Shown piece after piece: positions 46,411 to 55,609 of a stretch of 64,000 bases of DNA. The DNA comes from Halobacillus campisalis (GTDB taxonomy: Bacteria; Bacillota; Bacilli; Bacillales; Halobacillaceae). Position 1 is the first letter of the stretch. Every line of letters begins with the position of its first letter. The stretch lies in assembly GCF_030345335.1 (NCBI RefSeq), contig NZ_JAPVRC010000001.1, positions 806,001-870,000 of the forward strand. Direction: 5' to 3'. Below the pieces are notes generated by a model that saw only the letters and a list, made by a program, of their open reading frames with translations, was not told where the DNA came from and did no database searches. Made by a program: the position numbers and the translations under genes.

Positions 46411-46731
46411 TTAACTTGATACGGCTTTTAATACATCGGTTTTTATTTGGTTATGGCTGTCATGCCATTTCACTTCTTTGTCTTCAAAATATAGAGCCTG
46501 AGGAGATTCATGGCGTACATTAAACTCTTCAGCAATAAAATGACTGAGTTCTCTCGATTCTTGCACATGAAGGACATAACAGACAGCAGAGGTTTGTTCA
46601 CTGAACTGATCGAACTCTTTTTTCGCCATGGCACTAATCGGGCACGTGAGACTATGTTTCATCAAAAAAAATTTATCTTCCGATTGATTCACTTTATTAA
46701 ACTCTTCCTTGCTATTTAATAAAATACTCAT
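46411..46731 (-). CDS. ytxJ: YtxJ, bacillithiol-system thioredoxin-like protein
   Basis: 106 aa thioredoxin-fold protein with a single-Cys TCPIS motif (about residue 30) and HVQESRELS/ESPQALYFE segments. In B. subtilis ytxGHJ is a general stress operon; family members are proposed to reverse bacillithiolation. Here a hairpin separates it from ytxH. Confidence 0.88.
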   Translation of the reverse strand: MSILLNSKEEFNKVNQSEDKFFLMKHSLTCPISAMAKKEFDQFSEQTSAVCYVLHVQESRELSHFIAEEFNVRHESPQALYFEDKEVKWHDSHNQIKTDVLKAVSS

Positions 46732-46762
46732 TTTCCAGCTCCTTTACTGATATTAAAAAAGA

Positions 46763-46782
46763 CAGAGGCCCGTAAGCCTCTG
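46763..46782 (-). terminator. Terminator after ytxH
   Basis: A 7-bp GC-rich stem CAGAGGC/GCCTCTG, then TCTTTTTTA on the minus strand. Confidence 0.75.
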
Positions 46783-46790
46783 ACGTAAGA

Positions 46791-47222
46791 TTAAATATTG
46801 GAGGATGATGTCGAGCTTTGTTGTTTTTCAAGCTCCTGAGCAGCCTCTTCAATTGCTTCGGCTACTTCTTGGGCAGCTTTTTCAGCTTCTTCATCTTCAT
46901 TGCTCTTATAGCTTTTAACCTTCTCTTGTATACCTTTTGTAGATTCTTTCACCTTAGAACCAAGTTCTTGGGATTTTTCGCCGACGTTTTTAGAAAGTTG
47001 TGAAGAAGATTCAACCGCGCGGTCTTTCCACTCACCAGCGCGCGCTTTCCACTCGCTTGAACTTTCGTTGATATTACCTCTAAGTTCACGGCCTGATTTA
47101 GGTGCAACAAGTAGAGCGACTACCGCACCTACTATACCTCCAATAAGGGAACCTAAAACAAAATCTCTTCCTGCAGTACTGTTCTCCTGGTTTTCTTTAG
47201 TTACTTGATTAGTTGTACTCAT
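46791..47222 (-). CDS. ytxH: YtxH domain stress protein
   Basis: 143 aa. The N-terminal Gly-rich hydrophobic segment with GSLIGGIVGAVVALLVAPKSGRELR (in two parts) is the YtxH-domain signature; the rest is Lys/Glu/Ser-rich amphipathic helix. Its ATG overlaps the ytxG stop (TAATG). Function unknown; general stress regulon in B. subtilis. Confidence 0.9.
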   Translation of the reverse strand: MSTTNQVTKENQENSTAGRDFVLGSLIGGIVGAVVALLVAPKSGRELRGNINESSSEWKARAGEWKDRAVESSSQLSKNVGEKSQELGSKVKESTKGIQEKVKSYKSNEDEEAEKAAQEVAEAIEEAAQELEKQQSSTSSSNI

Positions 47223-47662
47223 TATACCTTACCTCCTGTTTGATTTACGTCTTCTTTCCTAGCTTTTTTCCACAAGTTAATCGCTACCTGCCCCCACTTC
47301 ATGGCTTGAGCCGCCGAATCTGTGTGATTATGAGCAGAACGAGTTAAACCTTTTGATATGGAGCGTATGGAGTGGTTAAATTCTTGAACAGTTTCACCGA
47401 TTCCTTTCACACCGTCTACTAAAGGGTTCAAACTTTGTGACTTTACACTAACATCTTCTGCTAATTTGTTCGTCTTATTTAGTAATGCGGTCGTTTCCAG
47501 GGTGATGCCCTCCATTTGCTTTTCCACCCCTTCAAGAGTATCGGCTACATTATTCATTGTGCGGCGGACCGCCACGAGCGTTCTTGCAAGAAATATAACT
47601 AAGACACCAAATGCAAGAGCCGCAATTAAAGCTGAAACGTACAAGATGATAACCATATCCAT
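47222..47662 (-). CDS. ytxG: YtxG, DUF948 stress protein
   Basis: 146 aa from the ATG preceded by GGAGGAGTG (the frame is open 11 codons more). One N-terminal membrane helix (residues 3-24), then a helical region of the DUF948 type (VRRTMNNVADTLEGVEKQMEG). Behind a sigma-B-like promoter; coupled to ytxH. Confidence 0.9.
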   Translation of the reverse strand: MDMVIILYVSALIAALAFGVLVIFLARTLVAVRRTMNNVADTLEGVEKQMEGITLETTALLNKTNKLAEDVSVKSQSLNPLVDGVKGIGETVQEFNHSIRSISKGLTRSAHNHTDSAAQAMKWGQVAINLWKKARKEDVNQTGGKV

Positions 47663-47703
47663 GGTAATACACTCCTCCACATATGTATTTACCACATTAG
47701 TAT

Positions 47704-47728
47704 TTACCCAAAACAGTAAATTATAAAC
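47704..47728 (-). promoter_or_regulatory. Sigma-B-like promoter of ytxGH
   Basis: Minus strand GTTTAT (47723-47728), 13-bp spacer, GGGTAA (47704-47709); one base per hexamer from GTTTAA/GGGTAT. ytxGHJ is sigma-B-controlled in B. subtilis. Confidence 0.7.
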
Positions 47729-47819
47729 TTATTTGGGTATTAAATTTAATATTCGATAAGAAAAGAAGAAATCCTTTTTATTTTTAACTCTTTTTACCAT
47801 TTTGTAATTTATCACATAT

Positions 47820-48031
47820 AAGCTCCCTTTAGCGGAAGACTCAGTTTCGAGATGTTTGGACTGTTTCCGTTATTTTTAACAGCGGGAAGAGCTCCGGGAA
47901 ATCACTCCCTTTCCGTGGGAGAGCGGTGAGCATCCTCGAGCTTCGCTCTCCGGGGTCTCACCAAGCACTCTCTTCCCACAGGAGTCTCGCGATTTCCCGG
48001 AGCTCTTTACCATCATTAGTAAAACGGAAAC
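47820..48031 (-). repeat. Structured intergenic repeat, copy D
   Basis: Left flank with CAGTTTCGAGAT; GTTTCCGTT/AACGGAAAC (47863-47871, 48023-48031); AGAGCTCCGGGAAATC/GATTTCCCGGAGCTCT perfect 16-bp stem (47888-47903, 47991-48006); GTGGGA/TCCCAC; GGTGAG/CTCACC; apical GAGC-GAA-GCTC on the minus strand. The left flank equals the reverse complement of the right flank of copy C. Confidence 0.88.
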
Positions 48032-48340
48032 TCTTATGACAGGAATTCAGTACCTAAGAACACAGAAAAAATTAATAATGAAGTTTTCCACCCAGAACAT
48101 GGCTAGGTAGTGAGATACATCCCCTCCGTCCATGTAGCGTGCCATAATCAGTAAATGGAAACTTTAGAGATGAGTACCTCGTATGTTCCAATTATTTACG
48201 TCCTTGCAACTTCATGATAAGTGAACTTTGATAGTGGCATACTGATTGCCTTAACATTGGTCTATTATTAATAAACTTGAGGCAGAATACAATATTTTCA
48301 TCGGATAGGAATCGGTTAAGTCGCTCAATTTTTAACGGGA

Positions 48341-48560
48341 GGTTCGTTTCTCATCTTCATCGAATGGGGTGATTGGGAAGCTGCGAGACTCCCGTGGGAG
48401 AAGGATGTAGGTGAGATCCCACAGGGCTGCAAGCCCGAGGAATCTCGCCACTTCCCCCACAGGAAAGCGAGTAGATTCTCAACCACCTCTGACTCTCAAT
48501 ACGGCAACGAACCCAGACTATCTCGAAACCGAGTCTTGCGCTATCCTGCCATACTGTAGA
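48341..48560 (+). repeat. Structured intergenic repeat, copy F
   Basis: Outer GGTTCGTT/AACGAACC (48341-48348, 48506-48513), GTGGG/CCCAC, GGTGAG/CTCGCC (a G-U wobble where copy E has C-G and copies B-D have U-A), apical GGGCT-GCA-AGCCC, right flank with TCTCGAAACCGAGTCTT and CTATCCTGCCATA. Closest relative of copy E. Confidence 0.88.
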
Positions 48561-48605
48561 ATAACACTCTATTGGAACATTACGTCAGCGTTTATAAATA
48601 ATTAA

Positions 48606-48638
48606 GAAAAAGCACGGGAAACATCCTCGCGCTTTTTC
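48606..48638 (-). terminator. Terminator of murC
   Basis: GAAAAAGC...GCTTTTTC stem with internal CG pair, about 30 bp after the murC stop. Confidence 0.75.
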
Positions 48639-48667
48639 ATAGACTATAATCGTTTAACAGCTATTCC

Positions 48668-49960
48668 TCAGCTTATTTCTTCATAAGCGTTCTGGAATTT
48701 CTGTATATCACCTGCACCCATAAACAACATGATACCTTCCTCATGCTCTGAAAGGTGATCTGTTTCAGCTACGTCCAAAATTTGTGCCTGAGGAATAAGT
48801 TCCTGAAGGTTCTCTATCGTAAGCTTTCCGCTATCTTCACGTGCAGAGCCGAAAATATCACATAAGTAAACGGCATCAGCAAGCTTCAAACTTTCAGCGA
48901 ACTCTTTCAAGAAAGTTTTAGTCCTCGTATAAGTGTGCGGTTGAAAAATAGCTACGACTTCACGCCCTGGATATTTTTTTCTGGCAGAGTCAATTGTGGC
49001 TGTAATTTCAATAGGGTGATGAGCGTAATCATCTACTAACACTTGTTTTTTCCAATTTTTTTCTGTAAAGCGGCGTTTCACACCAGAGAAAGATGATAAT
49101 TTACTGATCTGTTCGATCGTCATCTCCTCATAGTGACAAATAGCCACTACGCTTAAAGCATTCAACACAGTATGGGTTCCAAATTGAGGAATAGTGAAGG
49201 TTGCGTAATACGTATTTCTCACAAATACATCAAAGGTAGTGCCATTTTCATCTTCTGTAATATTCTGTGCCTGGAAATCATTTGTATCAGCCAATCCATA
49301 ATACAAGACAGGTACATTCGCCTGAATATGCTGCAAATGTTCATCATCGCCGCAAGCTATGATTCCTTTTTTCACTTGCTTTGCCATCTGCTGAAAAGCC
49401 TGGAATACATCTTCTATGCTCGTGAAATAATCAGGGTGATCGAAATCAATATTTGTCATGATTGCATAATCTGGATAATACTCAAGAAAATGTCTGCGGT
49501 ATTCGCAAGCTTCAAAAACAAAATATTGACTATTTTCATTTCCTCTGCCTGTTCCGTCCCCAATTAAGTAGGATGTAGGATAATTTTCATTAAGCACATG
49601 AGAAAGCAGGCCGGTCGTTGATGTTTTACCGTGAGCACCTGTTACAGCAATACTTGTGTATTGCTTCAACCATTCACCAAGGAATTCATGATAACGATAA
49701 TAAGGTAGACCCAATTCCTTCGCCTTAACAATTTCCTCATGATCGTCTTTGAAGGCATTACCGGCGATGACCGTTAAACCTTCTTGGATATTTGCGGCGG
49801 AAAAAGGCATCACTTCGATGTTCTGAGCCTCTAAAGCAGCCTGTGTAAAGAAATATTTATCTATATCTGAACCTTGCACATGTTCTCCAGAATCATTCAA
49901 TATTTGTGCTAAAGCACTCATTCCTGTTCCTTTTATACCAACAAAATGGTAAGTTGTCAT
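48668..49960 (-). CDS. murC: UDP-N-acetylmuramate--L-alanine ligase
   Basis: 430 aa Mur ligase. Adds L-Ala to UDP-MurNAc in peptidoglycan precursor synthesis. N-terminal [13 protein letters not shown] (UDP binding), P-loop [12 protein letters not shown] (about residues 107-118), central HPDYF and C-terminal [10 protein letters not shown] motifs. Strong RBS (GGAGG). In B. subtilis it is next to sftA; here a nicotinate phosphoribosyltransferase gene lies between. Confidence 0.97.
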   Translation of the reverse strand: MTTYHFVGIKGTGMSALAQILNDSGEHVQGSDIDKYFFTQAALEAQNIEVMPFSAANIQEGLTVIAGNAFKDDHEEIVKAKELGLPYYRYHEFLGEWLKQYTSIAVTGAHGKTSTTGLLSHVLNENYPTSYLIGDGTGRGNENSQYFVFEACEYRRHFLEYYPDYAIMTNIDFDHPDYFTSIEDVFQAFQQMAKQVKKGIIACGDDEHLQHIQANVPVLYYGLADTNDFQAQNITEDENGTTFDVFVRNTYYATFTIPQFGTHTVLNALSVVAICHYEEMTIEQISKLSSFSGVKRRFTEKNWKKQVLVDDYAHHPIEITATIDSARKKYPGREVVAIFQPHTYTRTKTFLKEFAESLKLADAVYLCDIFGSAREDSGKLTIENLQELIPQAQILDVAETDHLSEHEEGIMLFMGAGDIQKFQNAYEEIS

Positions 49961-50167
49961 AAAAACCGAACCTCCAAAATAAAGTGGAACACTTTACGTA
50001 TTATATGTATTGATTCTTAGCATGCGAATGCTTCTTATACATATTCATAGTTTCGTCAATCAATAATTTATTTTACCATGTTCTCCGCTCAAGAAAAAGC
50101 GCAAAACGACATGAAGCTTACTCCCTTTAAAGATTCCAAAAAGAGCAAGCTTCTTCTATAACATTCT

Positions 50168-51280
50168 TTAATTTCCACTAAGATAAGGTACCTTTTCCAA
50201 TCGAGGATTCGGTTTGTAACGTCGTCCTTCCTTAGCCTCATGATCTCCGTTCATAATCACGTTATCTCCAGTAAAGCCGATACCGATCTTAAGAAGGCTC
50301 CCTCCTACGCCGTACATGTCTACAGGTACACCGAGCTTTTCAAAAGAACGTATGCGATCTTCTGTAAATCCGCCGCTTACTACGATCTTTACATGTGTAA
50401 ACCCTTCTTCATCCAGCGCACGTCGCAAAGCGAATACAAGTTCAGGATTGACACCTCTCGGATCGAAAGTCCCCATCAGATGCTGGTTTCTTAAGAAGTA
50501 TTTATCGACAAGATTACGTGACGTGTCGAGTCGAACGCCTTTTAATTCGTCTCCGAACTCCCTGGCTACCTTTAAAGAGTCTGTGATCACATCGTTATTA
50601 TAATCAACCAGCGCCATCAAGCTGTCATTAGGATATTGGCTTTGATACGCTTTGGAAGCAGCCACTACGTCTCCCTTAAACATTTGGATCAAGGCGTGAG
50701 GCATCGTTCCCATACCCTGTTTTCCCCACCATTCGTTCATAGCTTGAGTAGCTTGTGCCGTAGAACCTCCTATAAAAGCGGAGTAACCATCGCCAGCCTG
50801 CTGGGTGAAGTGGTCGTCACGATCTCCCATAAAAATTATCGGCTTTTGCTTGCCAGAGGCCCTTGCAGCTTTAACGACATTATACACATTCGTAGCAACA
50901 GAAGTCCTTCTAGCTAAAATTCCATCTATGATTCCCTCTAAATAACCGAAATACTGGTACGGCCCAGTTATAGTCAATACGGTTTCGTAAGGTTCGATTT
51001 TATCTCCATCTTTAAGAGAATGAATCTCCAGTTCCTCGGGATGGTCCGAGAACTCATGAATCAAAGCTATCGCTTCATCAGAACCACACAGCACTCCATG
51101 ATCTTTCTGGAAAAACTGCATTGTAACGATATTGTCCTCTAAATGATTCTCAACGATTTCTTTAGTCTTTAAAAAATAAACCGCTGAGAACCAGCCTTCC
51201 TTTACTCGTTCATCAAATTTGAAAGTGGTATTCGTTAAACGAGATATTTCTCCATTTAACTTTCTTTCTATTTCCTTCAT
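50168..51280 (-). CDS. Nicotinate phosphoribosyltransferase
   Basis: 370 aa, type II phosphoribosyltransferase fold; a shorter NAPRTase subfamily (B. subtilis PncB is larger). Motifs: HGVLCGSDEAIAL, TSVATNVYNVVKAA, SAFIGGSTAQATQAM, VRLDTSR (about residue 245) and VSGGFTEDRI (about 295). Makes nicotinate mononucleotide for NAD salvage. AAGGAG before ATG. A monocistronic gene inserted between murC and sftA. Confidence 0.9.
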   Translation of the reverse strand: MKEIERKLNGEISRLTNTTFKFDERVKEGWFSAVYFLKTKEIVENHLEDNIVTMQFFQKDHGVLCGSDEAIALIHEFSDHPEELEIHSLKDGDKIEPYETVLTITGPYQYFGYLEGIIDGILARRTSVATNVYNVVKAARASGKQKPIIFMGDRDDHFTQQAGDGYSAFIGGSTAQATQAMNEWWGKQGMGTMPHALIQMFKGDVVAASKAYQSQYPNDSLMALVDYNNDVITDSLKVAREFGDELKGVRLDTSRNLVDKYFLRNQHLMGTFDPRGVNPELVFALRRALDEEGFTHVKIVVSGGFTEDRIRSFEKLGVPVDMYGVGGSLLKIGIGFTGDNVIMNGDHEAKEGRRYKPNPRLEKVPYLSGN

Positions 51281-51383
51281 GACGTAACTCCTTAGACATT
51301 TAGGTTCAATCGCCCATTAATATATTCTTTGTTTATCATATAGAATCGGGAGGTATTTAACAAGCCCTAACCTCTATTCGGCT

Positions 51384-53900
51384 TTAACGCACCATCATTT
51401 CATCAACTTGCTGCTTCGTTAATAGGATATCTCTAGGTTTACTGCCTTTTGATTCGGATATGATACCGTAGTCAGCCATTTGATCGATTAAACGGGCAGC
51501 TCGATTGTATCCGACTTTGAAACGGCGTTGAAGTAGAGAAGCACTTGCTCCGTTATGCTCAAGGACAAAGCGGACCGCTTCATCAAAAAGTTCGTCCGTA
51601 TCTTCCTCACTAGAGACTTGCTGGAGTAACTCTTCCTGTTCGAACAAATAATTAGGCGGAGCTATTTTTTTAACATACCCTGTAATTCTTTCAATTTCTT
51701 CATCCGATACGAAAGCTCCTTGTATTCTCACAGATTGCCCTGAACCATTCTCAATAAAGAGCATATCGCCTTTTCCTAAGAGTTTTTCTGCACCGCCCGT
51801 ATCAATAATCGTTCGAGAATCGACTTGAGAAGATACACTGAAAGCAATACGCGTAGGAATGTTCGCTTTAATTAACCCTGTAATTACATCAACTGATGGA
51901 CGCTGGGTAGCAAGCAGTAAGTGAATGCCACAAGCCCTGGCCTTCTGAGCAATCCTGCATATGGCATCTTCCACATCCTGCGGTGACACCATCATTAAAT
52001 CGGCCAGTTCATCAATGACGATGACGAGATAAGGGAGCTTCTCTGATGATCTTCCTTGTTGAATCATTTTTTCGTTGAAGCGTTCAACATCTCTTGCGCC
52101 TTCAGCTACGAATTTCTCATAACGTTCTTCCATTTCTTTCACAGCCCACTTCAACGCACTGGTCGCAGCTTTCACATCTGTGATCACAGGAGAAACAAGG
52201 TGCGGCAGTCCGTTATAAGGAGCCAGTTCGACCATTTTTGGATCTATAAGCAGGAATTTCACATCATCATGATGAGCTTTATAGAGCATGCTAATAAGAA
52301 TAGTATTTATACATACACTTTTACCTGATCCCGTTGCACCTGCAATAAGGCCGTGAGGCATTTTTTTCAGATTGGTCACGACGGAATCGCCGCCGATGTC
52401 AAGTCCAAGTCCCACGGAAAGAGGAGAGGTCTCTTTCGTAAACTTGTCAGATTCAAAAATTTCCTGAAGGCCTACCATTTCAGGGTGACGGTTCGGTACT
52501 TCGATACCTACCGCCTGCTTCCCTGGAATAGGCGCTTCAATTCGAATATCGCGAGCAGCCATACTCAGTTTTATGTCATCAGACAAATTAGTGATTTTAC
52601 TCACCTTCACGCCCGGTTCAGGCTGAACTTCAAACCTGGTTACAGATGGTCCCTTCATGGCATGCACTACTTTTGCTTTTACATGGAATTGACGAAGGGT
52701 AGTTTCAAGTCTCTCCATCTGTTCTTGAACCCATTGATCGTCATCACTGGATCGTTTGGCCTTATCATTCAGCAAATGAAGAGGAGTGGCATAAGTTTGC
52801 CGTTTTACTTCAGCTTGTTGATGGATTTTGCTTTTTTCAGTTTCAGAACCCTTATTTAGAGTTTTTTTTTGATCGCGCGTTCGCTTATCTCGGGGTGTCA
52901 TCACCACATTAAACGGAACACTTTTCCTTTCCGAATTCCGCCCTAATGAAGGTCGGTTAGGTTTGTTCTCTTTTCTCTTTACAGGTTCAACTGCAGTCTT
53001 ACTTTCTTGGTCTGATGTAGAGGCTTCCGCCGGCTCAGGTAACGGGACAACATTTGCTGCCTTACCCTCTGCAGTTATCTCTTCCTCCACAGTAGGCTGA
53101 GCATCAACATCTTCTACATATTCCTCGGCAGTCGGCTCCATAGCCGGCAGTTCTCTTTCACCTCTTCCCTCTTCTAGTTCAACTTTTTTTTGAGAAAAAG
53201 ATGTAACTTCCTCTGATTCTTCAGGCCGTTCTTCTACTGCTTCATTAGCGAAGGGGTGTTTTTCAATAGAAGTTTCTTTTTCGCTTTCCATTTGTGAATT
53301 AGAACTTGAATCTTCGTTTTCTTCACGCTGACTTCCTTTATCGACTTGCTTGCTCGACTCAATTTTACCCAATACCCGCTGACGTACTCTCTGCCAATGC
53401 TCTTCGTCGTATCTGGCCTGCTCCATAATTGAAGTATGGGTAGACTTATCGTTCATTTCTGCAAGTTCCTCAAAGTTAGTAGCAGGCTTAGCTCTTGGAT
53501 GATAGCCGTATACAGGGGAAGGAACATCCGACGGTGTAAATGGTTCAGGAGAAACGGCCGGTTTCTCTTTTTTCTTATGATTCTCTTCTTCCTTCTCCCA
53601 ACTCCTGTTCCTTTTTCTGCGATAAGATGGTTTGAATTGATCATCGTCATCCATAGGTTGAGCACGTTTTATACTCCTGGATTCATGCTCCTGCGAATCA
53701 CTTTGTTCTTCCTGAGTGATTCTGTCTGGAATGACAGGGAAACGGAAATTCCCCTGCTTTGGATATTTATAAGTCATTCTTGTATTAGCATGGGACTCTT
53801 TAGTCTCTTGCTCCTTGGACACATTCTTCGGGTTGTCTGAATTAGTTTCTTCCTGATCGTCAAAAAGATTTTTGAATTTATTCTTAAAATTATTCCACAT
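51384..53900 (-). CDS. sftA: DNA translocase SftA (FtsK/SpoIIIE family)
   Basis: 838 aa. No membrane helices, unlike SpoIIIE; a long acidic, Pro/Glu/Ser-rich linker (residues 20-350) precedes the motor: Walker A GATGSGKSVC (about 518), Walker B VIVIDELADLMM (about 630), and the winged-helix gamma domain (about 770-835; VGYNRAARLIDQMADYGII). Moves chromosome DNA away from the closing septum, recruited by FtsZ in B. subtilis. Confidence 0.95.
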   Translation of the reverse strand: MWNNFKNKFKNLFDDQEETNSDNPKNVSKEQETKESHANTRMTYKYPKQGNFRFPVIPDRITQEEQSDSQEHESRSIKRAQPMDDDDQFKPSYRRKRNRSWEKEEENHKKKEKPAVSPEPFTPSDVPSPVYGYHPRAKPATNFEELAEMNDKSTHTSIMEQARYDEEHWQRVRQRVLGKIESSKQVDKGSQREENEDSSSNSQMESEKETSIEKHPFANEAVEERPEESEEVTSFSQKKVELEEGRGERELPAMEPTAEEYVEDVDAQPTVEEEITAEGKAANVVPLPEPAEASTSDQESKTAVEPVKRKENKPNRPSLGRNSERKSVPFNVVMTPRDKRTRDQKKTLNKGSETEKSKIHQQAEVKRQTYATPLHLLNDKAKRSSDDDQWVQEQMERLETTLRQFHVKAKVVHAMKGPSVTRFEVQPEPGVKVSKITNLSDDIKLSMAARDIRIEAPIPGKQAVGIEVPNRHPEMVGLQEIFESDKFTKETSPLSVGLGLDIGGDSVVTNLKKMPHGLIAGATGSGKSVCINTILISMLYKAHHDDVKFLLIDPKMVELAPYNGLPHLVSPVITDVKAATSALKWAVKEMEERYEKFVAEGARDVERFNEKMIQQGRSSEKLPYLVIVIDELADLMMVSPQDVEDAICRIAQKARACGIHLLLATQRPSVDVITGLIKANIPTRIAFSVSSQVDSRTIIDTGGAEKLLGKGDMLFIENGSGQSVRIQGAFVSDEEIERITGYVKKIAPPNYLFEQEELLQQVSSEEDTDELFDEAVRFVLEHNGASASLLQRRFKVGYNRAARLIDQMADYGIISESKGSKPRDILLTKQQVDEMMVR

Positions 53901-54003
53901 GTTTTCTCACACTTTCCTTTTATCTCTATATAAGTATTGTTATATACCATTTTAACAGGTTTGGCAGAATAATTGGTTTACATTCTATTTAAAATAAATA
54001 AAA

Positions 54004-54042
54004 AGAAGCAAAGGACTTAGTTCATAAGTTCTCTTTGCTTCT
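54004..54042 (-). terminator. Terminator of ytpPQR
   Basis: Long stem AGAAGCAAAG/CTTTGCTTCT with inner ACTTA/AAGT pairing, T-run on the minus strand. Confidence 0.8.
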
Positions 54043-54047
54043 ATCAG

Positions 54048-54653
54048 CTAAAGTTCAAACGGCTTCCCAGGCTCTTGATTACCTTCTAAAACAAGAATCC
54101 CTTTCTTCTCAGAGGCATTGTCCAGACCCAGCTCTTTAGCAGAGCAGATCATCCCGCTTGAAGGTACTCCCCTCAATTCAGCGTCTTTAATATTCATGCC
54201 GCTTGGCATCGTGGCACCAACTTTTGCTACGACCACATATTGTCCTTTATCGATATTAGGCGCGCCACAAACGATTTGTAATGTCTCTTCTCCGACATCC
54301 ACCTGACAAACGCTCAGTTTATCTGCATTTTCATGCTGTTCTTTCTCTTTGACGTAACCAACCACGAATTTAGGTGTAAGGTCAAAGTTTAAAGAGTCTT
54401 CCAAGTTGTTTTCCTCGAATAAACGCTTCACTTTGCTCAACAAGTCTTCGGTCAATTGGATCTTCCCATGTTCTGCAAGCTGGAAGTGAGATGATGCATT
54501 AAAAATATTGTAACCAAGAATAGATCCGTCTTGTTGATCGGTAATTCTGACAATATCGCCTTTTCTTTCAAAAGTCGTAGTCAAACGGTCGCCTTGTTTC
54601 ACAGGTACGATAAGCACATCGCCTACACCTTGAGGATTATAAAATACGTCCAT
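54048..54653 (-). CDS. ytpR: YtpR, tRNA-binding (EMAP/Arc1-like) domain protein
   Basis: 201 aa: N-terminal DUF4479-type region (residues 1-85) and a C-terminal OB-fold tRNA-binding domain (about 90-200; FVVGYVKEKEQHENADKLSVCQVDVG in two parts, CGAPNI, GVPSSGMICSAKELGL). Resembles the N-terminal domain of PheT but stands alone. GGAAG before ATG; 3 bp after ytpQ. Confidence 0.92.
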   Translation of the reverse strand: MDVFYNPQGVGDVLIVPVKQGDRLTTTFERKGDIVRITDQQDGSILGYNIFNASSHFQLAEHGKIQLTEDLLSKVKRLFEENNLEDSLNFDLTPKFVVGYVKEKEQHENADKLSVCQVDVGEETLQIVCGAPNIDKGQYVVVAKVGATMPSGMNIKDAELRGVPSSGMICSAKELGLDNASEKKGILVLEGNQEPGKPFEL

Positions 54654-54656
54654 TTC

Positions 54657-55475
54657 TTAATCTTCCTTTCCTTTTTCCTTTGGTTTTTTCTGAGCAAGTA
54701 TAAATATAGGTTCTAACGTTTTGTCTTCATATAAGAAGGATAAAGAAGTGACCGGCACGGTACCCTCCGCAAAAAACTTCATTGCCATTTGAGCTAAAAT
54801 ATCGTAGCCTTCAGGGTTTTTGATATCCGCAAAGATAATAACATCTTGATGAGGAATGCTGACCGCAAGTTCTCCCTCACACTCAGCTTTAAGCTTTTCA
54901 AGAAGTACTTCGTTTAATATTCGGCTGGCGTCATACCCATCTTGAGTCGAATGGAAATAAAAATCGTTGCCATACACCGTATCTTTCTTCATATCTACAG
55001 GAAGAGAACGCACATTAAAACTCGCAATTTCCTTCATACGTTCTATGGACCAGTTCTCTTTTTCAACCATTTTTTCGTCAATCAGTTGATAAGACTTACC
55101 TAAATCTAACGCGTAATAAACTCTTGTTTCTGCAGTATGCTCCGTATGAACAAGCTTTTTACCGTCCTCTGTTTCAGTAGGAAAGGAACCCGCTCGAATG
55201 ACAGGGATTATGTTTTTCTCTTTGCCAGTCAATTGGTGAGTTTCGTTCATAATGCGCAGCGCTTCCTGAACGTGGTCTTCCAATTCGTCCAAAGCAGGTT
55301 CACCGCGATTTTCATATTTAGCTACTACGTTAGGAAGCGTAATCGTTATTCCTTTACCTGATTCCTTCCATTCGATACGGAAGGTATCTTTATCACGGTT
55401 GAAGATTGTTTTCCATTCATCGTTTTGAAGACGATCCTCAAGCATTTTTTTCATTTTGATACTAGTCATTTTCAT
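54657..55475 (-). CDS. ytpQ: YtpQ, DUF1444 protein
   Basis: 272 aa soluble, acidic. Family known from B. subtilis YtpQ (DUF1444); function unknown. The start follows AAAGGAGG at 10 bases. Sits between ytpP and ytpR in the same order as B. subtilis, so probably in one operon with them. Confidence 0.88.
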   Translation of the reverse strand: MKMTSIKMKKMLEDRLQNDEWKTIFNRDKDTFRIEWKESGKGITITLPNVVAKYENRGEPALDELEDHVQEALRIMNETHQLTGKEKNIIPVIRAGSFPTETEDGKKLVHTEHTAETRVYYALDLGKSYQLIDEKMVEKENWSIERMKEIASFNVRSLPVDMKKDTVYGNDFYFHSTQDGYDASRILNEVLLEKLKAECEGELAVSIPHQDVIIFADIKNPEGYDILAQMAMKFFAEGTVPVTSLSFLYEDKTLEPIFILAQKKPKEKGKED

Positions 55476-55583
55476 TGCTGATGTTCCTCCTTTATAAATG
55501 GAAGAAGTTTATTCCGCTGTCTATTTTAGCACATCTTCAAGACAGAGACTAAAAGTAAGCGTGTTTTATATTAGAAACAAGAA

Positions 55584-55609
55584 AACAAGCTGCGGTTCCA
55601 CAGCTTGTT
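55584..55609 (-). terminator. Hairpin overlapping ytpP stop
   Basis: AACAAGCTG/CAGCTTGTT stem followed on the minus strand by TTCTTGTTT, between ytpP and ytpQ. Confidence 0.65.

Larger units (their letters stand above)
47729..48667. other. 940-bp intergenic gap with repeat copies D and F
   Basis: No credible gene. Minus-oriented repeat (47820-48031), 310 bp of other sequence, plus-oriented repeat (48341-48560), then the murC terminator. The middle contains a degenerate direct repeat of the end of copy D (CATAATCAGTAAATGGAAAC at 48143) and an ACATGG/CCATGT pair, perhaps an older decayed copy. Confidence 0.7.
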
